A DNA stretch of 64,000 bases from Myxococcus stipitatus (GCF_021412625.1 NZ_JAKCFI010000002.1:620001-684000); one strand, 5' to 3'; positions 1 to 9,425 are shown, counted from the stretch's first letter. Translations and numbers: made by a program. The notes: a model not told the origin generated them from the letters alone.

Positions 1-125
1 CGTCGTGGCACGGACCCGGGGTCTGTCTGGGTATCGCTGTGCATCCCGCGACTCAGGTGCGAGGGGATGTGTCTCGTGATAGGGAATGCCGGTGGCCCTG
101 GTCCTCATCCCCGAGATACATATAT

Positions 126-2669
126 ATGAATCGAAGCCGTGGAGCCCTTGTCTGTCGTTCGCGGTTGCAGCGAATGATTCCTGTCGTATCCCTCCTCGTG
201 ACGGTGCTGGGCGTTGGCTGCTCCGACCCGGAGCCGAAGCCCACGCCCGTGTCACCCACCATCGTCGAGAGCACGCAGTCCGCCCTCAACGCGATGGCCT
301 ACGACAAATTGAAGTTCCATGTGGCGGTCAAGGACGATTCCGGACAGCCCCTCGACTTCACCTGGGAGGCCAACGATGGCGTGTTCGAGCCGGCCAAGAA
401 CGGCGAGACCACCAGCGATGTGGAGTGGCTGGGCCCGGACTGTCGGCGCGCGGGTTCTCCCGTCCAGGTGACGGTCTCCGTCTCCAATGGCGTGGCGCCC
501 GTCACCCAGAAGGTCTTCCAGGTCGCCGCCGTCCCGTGTCCGGGGCCGCTGGCCGTCTCCGCGGGAGCGCGGCACTCGGTCGCCGCGCGTCCCGATGGCA
601 CCGTCTGGACCTGGGGGGACGACGATATCAACGGCCTCCTCCTCGGTGCGCCGACGAGCCCGCGCACCGATGGGTTCGTGGAGGTCCTCGGGCTGACGGA
701 CGTCAAGGCCGTCGCGGCAGCGCCCCTTCACACGCTCGTGCTCCATTTCGACGGAACGGTCTCCGCCTGGGGCTACAACGGTTATGGCCAGCTGGGGGAC
801 AAGACGACCGAGTCGCATCGCGAGCCGGTGAAGGTGTCGGGACTGACGGAGGTCGTCGCCATCGCCGCGGGAGGCAGCCACTCCCTGGCCCTGCGCAGGG
901 ATGGCACCGTCTGGGCGTGGGGGGACAACGCGGAGGGTCAGCTCGGGGATGGAACGACCGAGCATCGCATGGCGCCCGTCCAGGTGAAGGACCTGGCGCG
1001 CGTCAGGGGCATCGCCGCGGGAGGTGCGCACTCGCTGGCCGTCCTCGCGGATGGCAGCGTGCGGGCGTGGGGCTCGGCCCTGTTCGGTGAACTCGGCAAT
1101 GGGACGTCCGGTAGCGAGAGCAGGAGCCCCGTGCCCGTCGCGGTGTCGAACCTGACGGAGGTGGTGGCGGTCGCGGCCGGGCAGCATGTCTCCCTGGCGG
1201 TGGGCCTGGATGGCCGCGTCTGGGGCTGGGGCTCCGATGGCGACGGCATCCTCAACGCCAGCACGTCCGCCGACACCCGCGTTCCGATTCGCGTGCGCGG
1301 CGTGGAGGGCGTGGCGGCCGTGGGACTGGGCAATGACTTCGCGCTGGCGCTGACGCGTGACGGCGACGTGTGGGCCTGGGGGCACAACGGCGAGGGGCAG
1401 TTGGCGGATGGGACGACGACCCGGGGGGCGCCGAAGAAGGTCGTGGGATTGGAGAAGGTCGAGGTCCTGGGCGTGGGGCGCGCCCACGCCCTGGTCGTCC
1501 TCGACGATGGGCGCATGCGGGCGTGGGGAAGCAACCAGCGTGGCCAGCTCGGGCTCCCCGCTGACGCCCGTCGCGCCACTCCGGTCGCCGTGGCGGACCT
1601 CACCGGCGCCATCGCCGTGGCGGCGAGCGCGAGCCATTCCCTGGCCGTGAGGAACGACGGCACCGTCTGGGCCTGGGGGGACAACTCCGACGGACAGCTC
1701 GGGATGGGAGAGGACGTCGGCGGCAGCTCGACGCCGGTTCGAGTGGCTTCCCTCGGGGATGTCCGCGCCGTCGCCGCGGGTCAGCGGCATTCCCTCGCCC
1801 TGCGTGATGATGGCACCGTCATGTCCTGGGGACGCAACGTCAACGGACAGCTCGGCGGGAGCGAATACACTCGCTTCGAGCCCATGCGGGTGGAGGGGCT
1901 GATCGGCGTCACGGCGGTGGCCGCGGGGGAGAGCCATTCGTTGGCCTTGCGCAGCAACGGCACCGTCTGGAGCTGGGGGCACAACCTCTATGGCCAGCTC
2001 GGAGACGGGACGACGGAGGACCGGTGGACCCCGGTCCAGGTCGCCGGGCTGTCTGGCGTCACGGCGGTGGCCACGGGAATCTCGCACTCGCTGGCCGTGC
2101 GGAATGACGGCACCGTCTGGGCCTGGGGGACCAACGCCTTCGGAGAGCTGGGGGATGGGACGACGGCGGCGCGCACCCTGGCCGTCCAGGTGTTGGGGCT
2201 GAGCGGCGCCGTCGCGGTGGCCGCGGGGCGGTACCACTCGTTGGCGGTCCTGGGCGATGGGCGTGTCATGTCCTGGGGACTGAACGCGGATGGCCAGCTC
2301 GGAGACGGCTCCAATCCACGGGGACGCCAGCTGCCAGCCCTGGTGCCGTCGCTGACGGGCGTCATGGCGGTGGCCGCGGGGGACGCGCACTCGCTGGCCG
2401 CTCGCGAGGGCGCGTCGCCGAGCGCCTGGGGAGACAATGCGTCGGGCGCGCTCGGCATCGGGGAGAAGGCCGACGACCAGGTGTTGCCCGTGCCCGTCTC
2501 CGGCCTGTCGGAGGTCCGTGCCATCGCGGCGGGGACGCGCCATTCGCTCGCCGTGGCCGCGGACGGCTCGGTCTGGGCGTGGGGCGAGAACGCCCTGGGC
2601 CAGCTCGGCAATGGCCTGGCGGACCATCGCACCCGGCCCATCCTGGTGCCGCTCCCAGCGATGGATTGA
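126..2669 (+). CDS. Secreted RCC1-repeat protein (14 repeats)
   Basis: The 847-residue product starts with a hydrophobic export signal ending in GVGC near residue 32. This is lipoprotein-like, but Gly rather than Leu sits at -3, so lipidation is uncertain. After about 130 residues without a recognised domain, 14 RCC1-type repeats follow, each carrying a version of HSLAxxxDGTVWAWG followed by GQLGDG. Seven repeats close one RCC1 propeller, so 14 fits two propellers in tandem. Such proteins in myxobacteria are extracellular or surface proteins with unknown ligands; no catalytic domain is visible. ATG 126 is preceded by AT-rich sequence rather than a clear ribosome site, and ATG 174 is a plausible alternative that still keeps the signal. 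It ends before the eCIS operon and looks independent of it. Confidence 0.85.
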   Translation: MNRSRGALVCRSRLQRMIPVVSLLVTVLGVGCSDPEPKPTPVSPTIVESTQSALNAMAYDKLKFHVAVKDDSGQPLDFTWEANDGVFEPAKNGETTSDVEWLGPDCRRAGSPVQVTVSVSNGVAPVTQKVFQVAAVPCPGPLAVSAGARHSVAARPDGTVWTWGDDDINGLLLGAPTSPRTDGFVEVLGLTDVKAVAAAPLHTLVLHFDGTVSAWGYNGYGQLGDKTTESHREPVKVSGLTEVVAIAAGGSHSLALRRDGTVWAWGDNAEGQLGDGTTEHRMAPVQVKDLARVRGIAAGGAHSLAVLADGSVRAWGSALFGELGNGTSGSESRSPVPVAVSNLTEVVAVAAGQHVSLAVGLDGRVWGWGSDGDGILNASTSADTRVPIRVRGVEGVAAVGLGNDFALALTRDGDVWAWGHNGEGQLADGTTTRGAPKKVVGLEKVEVLGVGRAHALVVLDDGRMRAWGSNQRGQLGLPADARRATPVAVADLTGAIAVAASASHSLAVRNDGTVWAWGDNSDGQLGMGEDVGGSSTPVRVASLGDVRAVAAGQRHSLALRDDGTVMSWGRNVNGQLGGSEYTRFEPMRVEGLIGVTAVAAGESHSLALRSNGTVWSWGHNLYGQLGDGTTEDRWTPVQVAGLSGVTAVATGISHSLAVRNDGTVWAWGTNAFGELGDGTTAARTLAVQVLGLSGAVAVAAGRYHSLAVLGDGRVMSWGLNADGQLGDGSNPRGRQLPALVPSLTGVMAVAAGDAHSLAAREGASPSAWGDNASGALGIGEKADDQVLPVPVSGLSEVRAIAAGTRHSLAVAADGSVWAWGENALGQLGNGLADHRTRPILVPLPAMD

Positions 2670-2677
2670 AACACCTC

Positions 2678-2707
2678 GAGGGGCCAGGGCCTCGCCCCTG
2701 ACCCCTC
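2678..2707 (+). terminator. Hairpin after the RCC1 gene
   Basis: A 12-position inverted repeat (2678-2689 and 2696-2707, one mismatch) with a 6-nt loop lies 8 nt after the stop codon. A second, smaller hairpin (GCGGAG/CTCCGC) sits at 2721-2735. Neither has a U-tract, so this is a probable rather than certain terminator. It would separate the RCC1 gene from the eCIS operon. Confidence 0.45.
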
Positions 2708-2854
2708 CATCGGCCCGGGCGCGGAGTCACTCCGCGTCACGGGCGCGGACGTCGCCCCCGCTCGACGCGTTCGCCAGCGAAGGAATTTCGGGCCCGTCGT
2801 TCAATCAACAAAAGCCGCCCGAATTTCTCACGAGCTCCTTGGGGGAAGCCCGGA

Positions 2855-3424
2855 ATGCTGGACGTCGCGCTCAAGTTCCTCGCGAAGGAACTCAATTCCT
2901 ATCTGCTCACCCGGACCGCCTCGGAGTTTGGCAAGGCGGAGCTCACCCGGTTGGTGGATGACGCCGGCAAGTACGTCCTCAAGGAGGACCAGCTCGGTGT
3001 CTCCCTCATCCATCTGGACGAGGAGCGGGTCTTCAAGTCGCAGGTCCCCGAGCCCCGGCTCGCGGGCGGCAAGAACGTGCTGCAGGAGCCGCCGCTCAAG
3101 CTCAACCTGCACATCCTCTACGCCGCCCGGTTCACCCACTACGACCAGGCGCTGCGCTACCTCGCCCACGTCCTCACCTTCTTCCAGGCGCACCCCTCCT
3201 TCACCCCCGAGGCGTATCCCGGCCTCGACGCGCGCATCGAGAAGCTGACCGCCGAGCTGCAGTCGCTCAGCTACGAGCAGGTCAACCAGGTCTGGGCCTT
3301 CATCGGTGGAAAGCAGCTGCCCTCTGCCCTCTACAAGGTCCGCATGGTGCTCCTCCAGGACGCCGCGCGGACGTCCATCCAGCAGCCGCTCACCCGGCTC
3401 GACACCCACCTGCACTCCCGATGA
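2855..3424 (+). CDS. eCIS cap/terminator protein (Pvc16-like, DUF4255)
   Basis: The 189-residue protein matches the DUF4255/Pvc16 N-terminal family: an N-terminal helix (MLDVALKFLAKELNSYL), a central segment with PPLKLNLHILYAARF, and a helical LRYLAHVLTFFQAHPSF stretch. In PVC and AFP particles this protein caps the non-baseplate end of the tube and sheath. It is the first gene of the operon, with a good purine-rich site (GGGGGAA) upstream. Its stop overlaps the next start by 4 nt, indicating translational coupling. The family call is strong; the exact role is inferred from homologues. Confidence 0.88.
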   Translation: MLDVALKFLAKELNSYLLTRTASEFGKAELTRLVDDAGKYVLKEDQLGVSLIHLDEERVFKSQVPEPRLAGGKNVLQEPPLKLNLHILYAARFTHYDQALRYLAHVLTFFQAHPSFTPEAYPGLDARIEKLTAELQSLSYEQVNQVWAFIGGKQLPSALYKVRMVLLQDAARTSIQQPLTRLDTHLHSR

Positions 3425-4446
3425 GCTTCCGCTTCCACACCCTGCTCACCGTGAGCCTCACGCACGGCTACTACGACGGCGCCTGTGGGGACGTGGGCTT
3501 CGTCCTGCCCGCCGACACGGTGGGGCTGCTGAACGGCGGCAGGTTGCTGACGCGCGTCCGGGACGGCGTGTTGCATGTGCTGTACGACACGGACGCGGAG
3601 GGCGCACCCCTCGTCTCCGTGGCGGGGCGGACGCTGCGCATCGGCCTCAAGCAGCTCGACCCCAATTTCGAGAACATCACCGAGCGCGCCTCACCGACGC
3701 GGCGCTTGCCGTGCTACCGGAACACCGGCAACCCCAGCCAGCTCGATGCTCCACGGTGGATGGTGGGGCCCGTGGGGCGGGTGTTCTCCCATCGGATTTC
3801 GGAGGCGACGCGCCCCGTCTCGTTCTCCCACGACACCGCGGGCGTGATGAGCCCGGAGCCCTCCACGCGCATCGACGAGGGCCTGAGCGAGGTGTCGTTC
3901 GACTTCACCCCGGTGGCGCCCGGCGCCTTCACCGTCTCCGAGCTGTATGGGGAAGAGGGTGAGAGAGCGGTCGTCTTCGACTACTACCTGGACCCCGAGC
4001 TCCAGCAGGAGGACGTGCTCGGCGTCCTCGAGCTGCGGATCGACGCGTCCTTCTACACCGCGCCTCCCGCCTTCACCGTCGACCATGCCGCGCGGCGGGA
4101 GACGCTGAAGTACTACCTCGTGGCGGAGAACCACACGCCAGCCGACGCGGACCTCCTCGACGTGGTGGACGCCGGCTACACCGAGGACGGCCGCCCTCGC
4201 ATCGAGTTCACCCGGGTGGCCCCCGCGGACTTCACCGCGGATGACCTGCCCGCGGGACTGCTCGGGGGCGCCAACGCCCAGGTGGTCCTCTTCAAGTCAC
4301 GGGCCCTCGTGCCGCGCAGGCAGAAGGCCCGCAGGAAGCTCCAGCTCGTGAGGACGAGCACCGGGGACGTCCTGCTCGACCACCTTCCTCAACCGACCCC
4401 AGACGAGCCCCACGCAGACCTGATCATCCACGTGTCGAAACCGTAG
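3421..4446 (+). CDS. Conserved eCIS-associated protein of unknown function
   Basis: This 341-residue protein overlaps the cap gene by 4 nt (ATGA) and ends 11 nt before the sheath gene. It starts SFRFHTLLTVSLTHGYYDG and continues with a PADTVGLLNGGRLL segment. Proteins of this kind recur beside DUF4255 genes in other eCIS loci, as far as I recall, but no function is known to me. It has no signal peptide or membrane segment and looks like a soluble beta-rich protein. Its position suggests an assembly or structural role. Confidence 0.7.
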   Translation: MSFRFHTLLTVSLTHGYYDGACGDVGFVLPADTVGLLNGGRLLTRVRDGVLHVLYDTDAEGAPLVSVAGRTLRIGLKQLDPNFENITERASPTRRLPCYRNTGNPSQLDAPRWMVGPVGRVFSHRISEATRPVSFSHDTAGVMSPEPSTRIDEGLSEVSFDFTPVAPGAFTVSELYGEEGERAVVFDYYLDPELQQEDVLGVLELRIDASFYTAPPAFTVDHAARRETLKYYLVAENHTPADADLLDVVDAGYTEDGRPRIEFTRVAPADFTADDLPAGLLGGANAQVVLFKSRALVPRRQKARRKLQLVRTSTGDVLLDHLPQPTPDEPHADLIIHVSKP

Positions 4447-4457
4447 AGGTCCGAGCC

Positions 4458-5900
4458 ATGCCTACCTACCGCACTCCCGATGTCTATGTGGAAGAGATAC
4501 AGACGTTCCCTCCGTCCGTCGCGGAGGTGGGCACGTCGATTCCGGCCTTCATCGGCTGGACCGACAAGGCCACCAAGGCCAACGCGAACGACCTCCTGCT
4601 CAAGCCGACCAAGGTCTACTCCATCAAGGAGTACGAGGCCCTCTTCGGCCTCCCGCACGCCCCGGACATCGCGGTCTCCATCACCGAGACGGCGGGCGTC
4701 GTCACCTCGACCGCCGTCGTCCCGCCGACCACCTGGTACCTCCTCTACCACGCGGTGAAGATGTTCTTCGATAACGGCGGAGCGCAGTGCTACGTCATCT
4801 CCGTCGGCACGTACGCGGCCACCCCGAGCGGGTCGACGTTCACCTTGATCGGGGACGCCACCACCAGCCCCGTCACCGGCTACGGTCTCCAGGATGGCCT
4901 GGACGCGCTGGCACTCGAGGACGAGCCCACGCTCATCGTCATCCCCGAAGCGGTGAAGCTGAGCTCCACCGACTACGCCACCCTGGCGCAGGCCGTGCTC
5001 GCCCAGTGCAACCGGCTGAGGGACCGCTTCGCCATCTTCGACATCCACGGGGGCGGCGCCACGCTGGATGCCGCGGGGCTCCTCGCGAACCGTGGCTACT
5101 TCGGGAACAACCACCTGAAGTACGGCGCCGCCTACTACCCCTTCCTCAAGACGTCCTTCAACCACGCCGTCAACGACGCCGAGTCCAACGTCAAGGTGAC
5201 CTACACCAAGGACGGCACCGCCACCGGCCCGGCCGGCTTGGACACCTTCAAGTCCGGCGGGACCAACGCCAACACCGCCATCTACAACCTGGCGAAGCTG
5301 GCCCTGAAGGACCACTACATCACCCTGCCTCCCAGCGCCGCCGTGGCCGGCATCTACGCCGCCACCGACTCCGCGCGCGGCGTGTGGAAGGCCCCCGCCA
5401 ACATGAGCCTGGCGGACGTCATCGAGCCGGTGGTGAAGCTGGACAACCTCAAGCAGGAGGACTTCAACGTGGACGCCACCACGGGCAAGTCCATCAACGC
5501 CCTGCGCGCCTTCGCCGGCAAGGGCACCCTGGTGTGGGGCGCCCGCACCCTGGCCGGCAATGACAACGAGTGGCGCTACGTGTCCGTGCGCCGCTTCTTC
5601 AGCGTGGTGGAGGAGTCCATCAAGAAGTCCACCTATTGGGCCGTCTTCGAGCCCAACGACGCCAACACCTGGGTCAAGGTGCGCGGGATGATCGAGAACT
5701 ACCTCACCGACAAGTGGCGTGAGGGAGCGCTCGCCGGCGCCGCGCCGAAGGATGCCTTCTTCGTCAAGTGTGGCCTCGGCTCGACGATGAACGCGCAGGA
5801 CATCCTCGAGGGACGGCTGAACGTCGAGGTCGGCATGGCGGTGGTGCGGCCGGCCGAATTCATCGTCCTGAAGTTCTCCCACAAGCTGCAGACGTCGTGA
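4458..5900 (+). CDS. Contractile sheath protein
   Basis: The 480-residue protein is a phage-tail-sheath homologue. It starts PTYRTPDVYVEEI, the usual sheath opening in eCIS particles, and has the conserved C-terminal sheath domain (FVKCGLGSTMNAQDILEGRL, then a short last strand ending FSHKLQ). Sheath subunits stack around the tube and contract to push it into a target membrane. This is the only sheath gene in the locus, whereas PVC and AFP have three, so one protein must build the whole sheath. Start ATG 4458 follows a GAGG site. Confidence 0.95.
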   Translation: MPTYRTPDVYVEEIQTFPPSVAEVGTSIPAFIGWTDKATKANANDLLLKPTKVYSIKEYEALFGLPHAPDIAVSITETAGVVTSTAVVPPTTWYLLYHAVKMFFDNGGAQCYVISVGTYAATPSGSTFTLIGDATTSPVTGYGLQDGLDALALEDEPTLIVIPEAVKLSSTDYATLAQAVLAQCNRLRDRFAIFDIHGGGATLDAAGLLANRGYFGNNHLKYGAAYYPFLKTSFNHAVNDAESNVKVTYTKDGTATGPAGLDTFKSGGTNANTAIYNLAKLALKDHYITLPPSAAVAGIYAATDSARGVWKAPANMSLADVIEPVVKLDNLKQEDFNVDATTGKSINALRAFAGKGTLVWGARTLAGNDNEWRYVSVRRFFSVVEESIKKSTYWAVFEPNDANTWVKVRGMIENYLTDKWREGALAGAAPKDAFFVKCGLGSTMNAQDILEGRLNVEVGMAVVRPAEFIVLKFSHKLQTS

Positions 5901-5941
5901 GTCGTCTGTCGCCCAGCCCACGCCAGGAGCACTGAAAAGCC

Positions 5942-6376
5942 ATGCCTGCCCAGTATCCAATCCCTGTCTTCCACTTCACCGTCGAATGGGGCGGAAGCCG
6001 CGTCGGCTTCTCCGAGGTCAGCGGTCTCACCCAGGAGAACCAGGCCATCGAGTATCGGGATGGCTCGTTCCTCGAGTACTCGTCCATCAAGATGCCGGGG
6101 CTGCGCAAGTTCTCGAACGTGACGCTCAAGCGCGGCCTCGTCAAGGGAGACAACCAGTTCTTCAAGTGGCTCAACACCGTGAAGCTGAACACGGTGGAGC
6201 GCCGCAACCTCATCATCAGCCTGCTCAACGAAGAGCACCAGCCGGTGATGGTGTGGAAGGTGATGAACGCCTTCCCGGTGAAGGTGGAAGGGCCCGGTCT
6301 CAAGGCCTCCGGCAACGAGGTCGCCATCGAGTCCATCGAGCTGGCCCACGAGGGCCTCGAGCTGCAGAGCGAGTAA
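5942..6376 (+). CDS. Inner tube protein 1 (Pvc1-like)
   Basis: The 144-residue protein has the phage T4 gp19-like tube fold signature: PVFHFTVEWGGSRVGFSEVSGL, then KMPGLRKFSNVTLKRG, and a final EVAIESIELAHEGLE. These proteins form hexameric rings that stack into the tube. The stop codon shares one base with the start of the second tube gene. Being the shorter, more canonical of the two, it is the likely main tube subunit. Confidence 0.93.
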   Translation: MPAQYPIPVFHFTVEWGGSRVGFSEVSGLTQENQAIEYRDGSFLEYSSIKMPGLRKFSNVTLKRGLVKGDNQFFKWLNTVKLNTVERRNLIISLLNEEHQPVMVWKVMNAFPVKVEGPGLKASGNEVAIESIELAHEGLELQSE

Positions 6377-6822
6377 TGCCCAACTACTACCCGCCCGTCG
6401 GCTTCCACTTCCAGGTCGAGGTGCTCGGCCTGCCCCGCGACGACAACGACCTGCGCTTCACCGAGGTGAGCGGCCTGTCACTCGAGCTGGGAACCGAGGA
6501 GGTCGCCGAGGGCGGGGAGAACCGCTTCATCCAGAAGTATCCCACGCGGACGAAGTACCCGGAGCTGGTGCTCAAGCGCGGCCTGCTCCTGAACTCGAAG
6601 GTGGTCGAGTGGATCCGGCAGTGCATGGAGGACTACCGGATCGAACCCAAGAACATCGACGTGAAGCTGCTCGATGAAGCGCACCAGCCGCTGCTCACCT
6701 GGCACGTGGTGGGCGCCTACCCGACGAAGTGGTCGGTGAGCGACCTCCACTCCACCAACAACGCGGTGGTCATCGAGACGCTGCAGCTCTTCTACCAGTA
6801 CTTCCGGCTCGACAGGTCCTAG
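6376..6822 (+). CDS. Inner tube protein 2 (Pvc5-like)
   Basis: The 148-residue paralogue of the preceding tube protein shares FTEVSGLSLELG, YPELVLKRGLL and a C-terminal VIETLQLFYQYF. In PVC/AFP-type particles the second tube protein forms the first ring on the baseplate hub and adapts the spike to the tube. That role is inferred from gene order. The start overlaps the upstream stop by one base (TAATG). Confidence 0.9.
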   Translation: MPNYYPPVGFHFQVEVLGLPRDDNDLRFTEVSGLSLELGTEEVAEGGENRFIQKYPTRTKYPELVLKRGLLLNSKVVEWIRQCMEDYRIEPKNIDVKLLDEAHQPLLTWHVVGAYPTKWSVSDLHSTNNAVVIETLQLFYQYFRLDRS

Positions 6823-6825
6823 CCC

Positions 6826-6993
6826 ATGCCCATCATCGTCGACGAGGTCGTCATCTGCGTGGAGGTCACCAACGCGGCCGCGGGCGGCGCGGCGCCGGCC
6901 TCCGGCGGCGGGAGCACCGAGGACAAGCAGGCCCTCGTCAGCGAGTGCGTCGAGCAGGTGATGGAGTTGCTGCGGCAGCGAGAGGAGCGCTGA
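6826..6993 (+). CDS. Small DUF5908-type eCIS protein (55 aa)
   Basis: This short gene starts 3 nt after the tube-2 stop and ends 3 nt before the next start. The 55-residue product opens MPIIVDEVVICVEV, has a glycine/alanine/serine linker, and ends in an amphipathic helix (LVSECVEQVMELLRQREER). This shape (a short beta start, flexible middle, terminal helix) and this position match the DUF5908-type small proteins of eCIS operons, the position of Pvc6/Afp6. Function is unknown. It is easily missed by length cut-offs, but the spacing on both sides makes it a real gene. Confidence 0.75.
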   Translation: MPIIVDEVVICVEVTNAAAGGAAPASGGGSTEDKQALVSECVEQVMELLRQREER

Positions 6994-6996
6994 GCC

Positions 6997-7665
6997 GTGA
7001 GCGACCGGGGAACATTGGAGCGGCTGGTCATCAAGGCCTACGAGAGCGCGGACTACGCGGGGCAGCCCATCAGCGAGTTCGTGGCCTACGTCAATCCCAA
7101 CGAAATCACGCTGGCGTACGAGATGGAGTACGACAGCGCGCAGGGCTCCGGGACGACGAACAGCCGGATGAGCTTCAAGAAGGTGAAGCCGGGGGACATG
7201 TCCCTGACCTTCTTCATCGACGGCACCGGCGCCAATGGCCGCCCGGCCAGCGTCCAGGACGAGGTCGAGCGGTTCCAGACGGTGACGGGCTACAACGGCA
7301 ACATCCACCGGCCCAACTACCTCAAGGTGGGGTGGGGCACGCTGCAAATCAAACGCTGCGTGCTCAAGAGCGCGAGCATCGCCTACAAGCTGTTCAAGCC
7401 AGACGGCGTGCCGCTGCGCGCCATCATCACCGCCAACTTCACGGACAACTCCGACGACCAGACGCGCGTGGCGATGGCGCAGGACCAGTCGCCCGACCTG
7501 ACACACGTCCGTCTGGTCAAGGCGGGGGACGACCTGCCCTCGCTCTGCCATCGCATCTATGGCGACCCGCGGCTGTACCTGCAGGTGGCCCGGGCCAATG
7601 GCATCGACGACTTCCGCGACCTGGTGCCCGGCACGAAGCTGCGCTTCCCGCCCCTGGAGAAGTAG
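6997..7665 (+). CDS. LysM baseplate hub protein (Pvc7-like)
   Basis: The 222-residue protein has an N-terminal CIS tube/hub domain (LERLVIKAY, FVAYVNPNEITLAYEMEY, then MSLTFFIDGTG) and a C-terminal LysM motif at about residues 168-220 (LVKAGDDLPSLCHRIYGDP). In contractile systems these proteins (T4 gp53/Pvc7 type) clamp the spike to the baseplate. It starts at GTG 6997, which is needed to include the conserved N-terminus. Its stop is 2 nt before the spike gene. Confidence 0.9.
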   Translation: MSDRGTLERLVIKAYESADYAGQPISEFVAYVNPNEITLAYEMEYDSAQGSGTTNSRMSFKKVKPGDMSLTFFIDGTGANGRPASVQDEVERFQTVTGYNGNIHRPNYLKVGWGTLQIKRCVLKSASIAYKLFKPDGVPLRAIITANFTDNSDDQTRVAMAQDQSPDLTHVRLVKAGDDLPSLCHRIYGDPRLYLQVARANGIDDFRDLVPGTKLRFPPLEK

Positions 7666-7667
7666 CC

Positions 7668-9410
7668 ATGCCCGACACGCGCTCACTCCCCATTCCGGCG
7701 GCGCACCGCGAGTTCACCGTGAAGGTGGGCGGACGGCCCGTGCCTCGCGAGCACCAGCTGCTGTCGGTGAACATCACCCGGCGGGTCAACCGCATTCCCT
7801 CCGCGCGGCTCGCGTACCTGGACGGCGCGGCCTCCGCCAGCGACTTCCCGGTGAGCAACGGGGACCTCTTCCTGCCGGGCCGCGAGGTCGAAATCCTCGC
7901 GGGCCCGGGGGACGCGCCGGTCTCCCTGTTCAAGGGCGTGGTCGTCCGTCAGTCGTTGAAGGTCCGCGAGCGCAGCGCGCCCCAGCTCCTGGTGGAGTGT
8001 CGGCACAAGGCGCAGAAGCTCACCGTGGGGCGCAAGAGCGCGTGCTACTTCGACCAGCCCGACAGCGACATCCTCGCCTCGCTCCTGTCCACTGCGGGGG
8101 TCGACGCGGAGGTGGAGCCGACGGCCGTCACCCACGAGCAGCTGGTGCAGTTCAACGCCAGTGACTGGGACTTCCTGCTCGCCCGGGCGGAGGCCAACGG
8201 GAAGCTGGTGCTCACCGAGGGGGACCGGGTGCTGGTGAAGGCCCCGGACTTCGGGGGCTCGCCCGTGTGCACGCTGCACTTCGGGGCCACCCTCCTGGAG
8301 CTGGACGCGGAGATCGACGCGCGGCTCCAGTACACCGGCGTCACGAGCCTGACGTGGGACCCTTCGCAACAGGCCGTGGTGGAGAAGGACGCCCAGGACT
8401 CCGGTGTCAGCGGCCCCGGCAACCTCTCGGGCGACGACCTGGCGACCGTGGCGGGCCTGGCGCGCTACGAGCTGCGCCACGCGGCGCTGGGCGACGAGGA
8501 GGCCCAGGCCTGGGCCGACGCGCGGTGGCTCCGGTCGAGGATGTGCAAGGTGAGCGGCCGGGGGAAGTGCGAGGGGCTGGGCGCCGTGGAGCCGGGCCAC
8601 ATCGTCACCCTGAGCGGGGTGGGGCGGCGCTTCGGCGGAGACGTCTTCGTCACCGGCGTCCGGCATGACTTCGACACCGTCCAGGGCTGGAAGACGCACG
8701 TGCAGTTCGGTGGCCTCGACCAGGGAGTGGTCGAGGAGCACGCCGTGTCCGCGCCCAAGGCCGGCGCGCTGCTGCCCGGCGTCAGCGGTCTCCAGGTGGG
8801 CGCCGTGGTGAGCAACGAGGACGCGTCCGGTGAGCACCGCGTGCGCGTCCGGCTGCCCCTGGTGGATGGCGCGGACGACGGCATCTGGGCGCGCGTGGCC
8901 AGCCCCGACGCCGGCGCGGAGCGCGGCTTCTTCTTCCGGCCCGAGGTGGGGGACGAGGTGGTGGTGGGCTTCCTGGAGGACGACCCTCGCGGCGCCATCA
9001 TCCTGGGCATGCTGCACAGCAGCGCGAAGGCCGCGCCGCTCCAGGGCTCCGACGACAACCACGAGAAGGTCTATCAGAGCCGCTCGAGGATGCGCATCTA
9101 CCTGGACGACGAGAAGAAGGTCCTCCGGCTGGAGACGCCCGCGGGCAACAAGGTCACGCTGAGCGAGGAGGACCAGGCGCTCAAGCTCGAGGACCAGAAC
9201 GGCAACACGCTCGAGATGACGGCGGACGGCATCAAGCTCGAGAGCGTCAAGGCGCTCGAGCTGAAGGCGGGGACCGAGCTGAAGCTGGAGTCCGGCACCG
9301 CGTTCAGCGCCAAGGGCGGCACCGAGCTGAAGCTGGAGGGCACCTCCGCCGTGGAGGTCTCCAGCACCGCGACCACGAAGATCAAGGGCGGCATCGTCCA
9401 GCTCAACTGA
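7668..9410 (+). CDS. VgrG/gp27-gp5-like spike protein (Pvc8-like)
   Basis: The 580-residue protein combines a phage late-control D/gp27 hub (residues about 1-350), an OB-fold gp5 domain (VRVRLPLVDGADDGIWARVASPDAG, then VGDEVVVGFLEDDPR) and a C-terminal beta-helix of short repeats (SEEDQALKLEDQNGNTLEM, ALELKAGTELKLESG). The trimer forms the membrane-piercing spike. No extra effector domain is attached. The next gene, 15 nt away, is the PAAR tip that would sit on the beta-helix. Confidence 0.93.
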   Translation: MPDTRSLPIPAAHREFTVKVGGRPVPREHQLLSVNITRRVNRIPSARLAYLDGAASASDFPVSNGDLFLPGREVEILAGPGDAPVSLFKGVVVRQSLKVRERSAPQLLVECRHKAQKLTVGRKSACYFDQPDSDILASLLSTAGVDAEVEPTAVTHEQLVQFNASDWDFLLARAEANGKLVLTEGDRVLVKAPDFGGSPVCTLHFGATLLELDAEIDARLQYTGVTSLTWDPSQQAVVEKDAQDSGVSGPGNLSGDDLATVAGLARYELRHAALGDEEAQAWADARWLRSRMCKVSGRGKCEGLGAVEPGHIVTLSGVGRRFGGDVFVTGVRHDFDTVQGWKTHVQFGGLDQGVVEEHAVSAPKAGALLPGVSGLQVGAVVSNEDASGEHRVRVRLPLVDGADDGIWARVASPDAGAERGFFFRPEVGDEVVVGFLEDDPRGAIILGMLHSSAKAAPLQGSDDNHEKVYQSRSRMRIYLDDEKKVLRLETPAGNKVTLSEEDQALKLEDQNGNTLEMTADGIKLESVKALELKAGTELKLESGTAFSAKGGTELKLEGTSAVEVSSTATTKIKGGIVQLN

Positions 9411-9425
9411 GGAGAGGAGTCACCC

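Noticed and set aside
2784..2826. Imperfect inverted repeat (AATTTCGGG / CCCGAATTT) upstream of the eCIS operon
   Set aside because: It has one mismatch in 9 bp and a 25-nt spacer, and no regulator is known. It may be chance; kept only as a possible promoter-region site.
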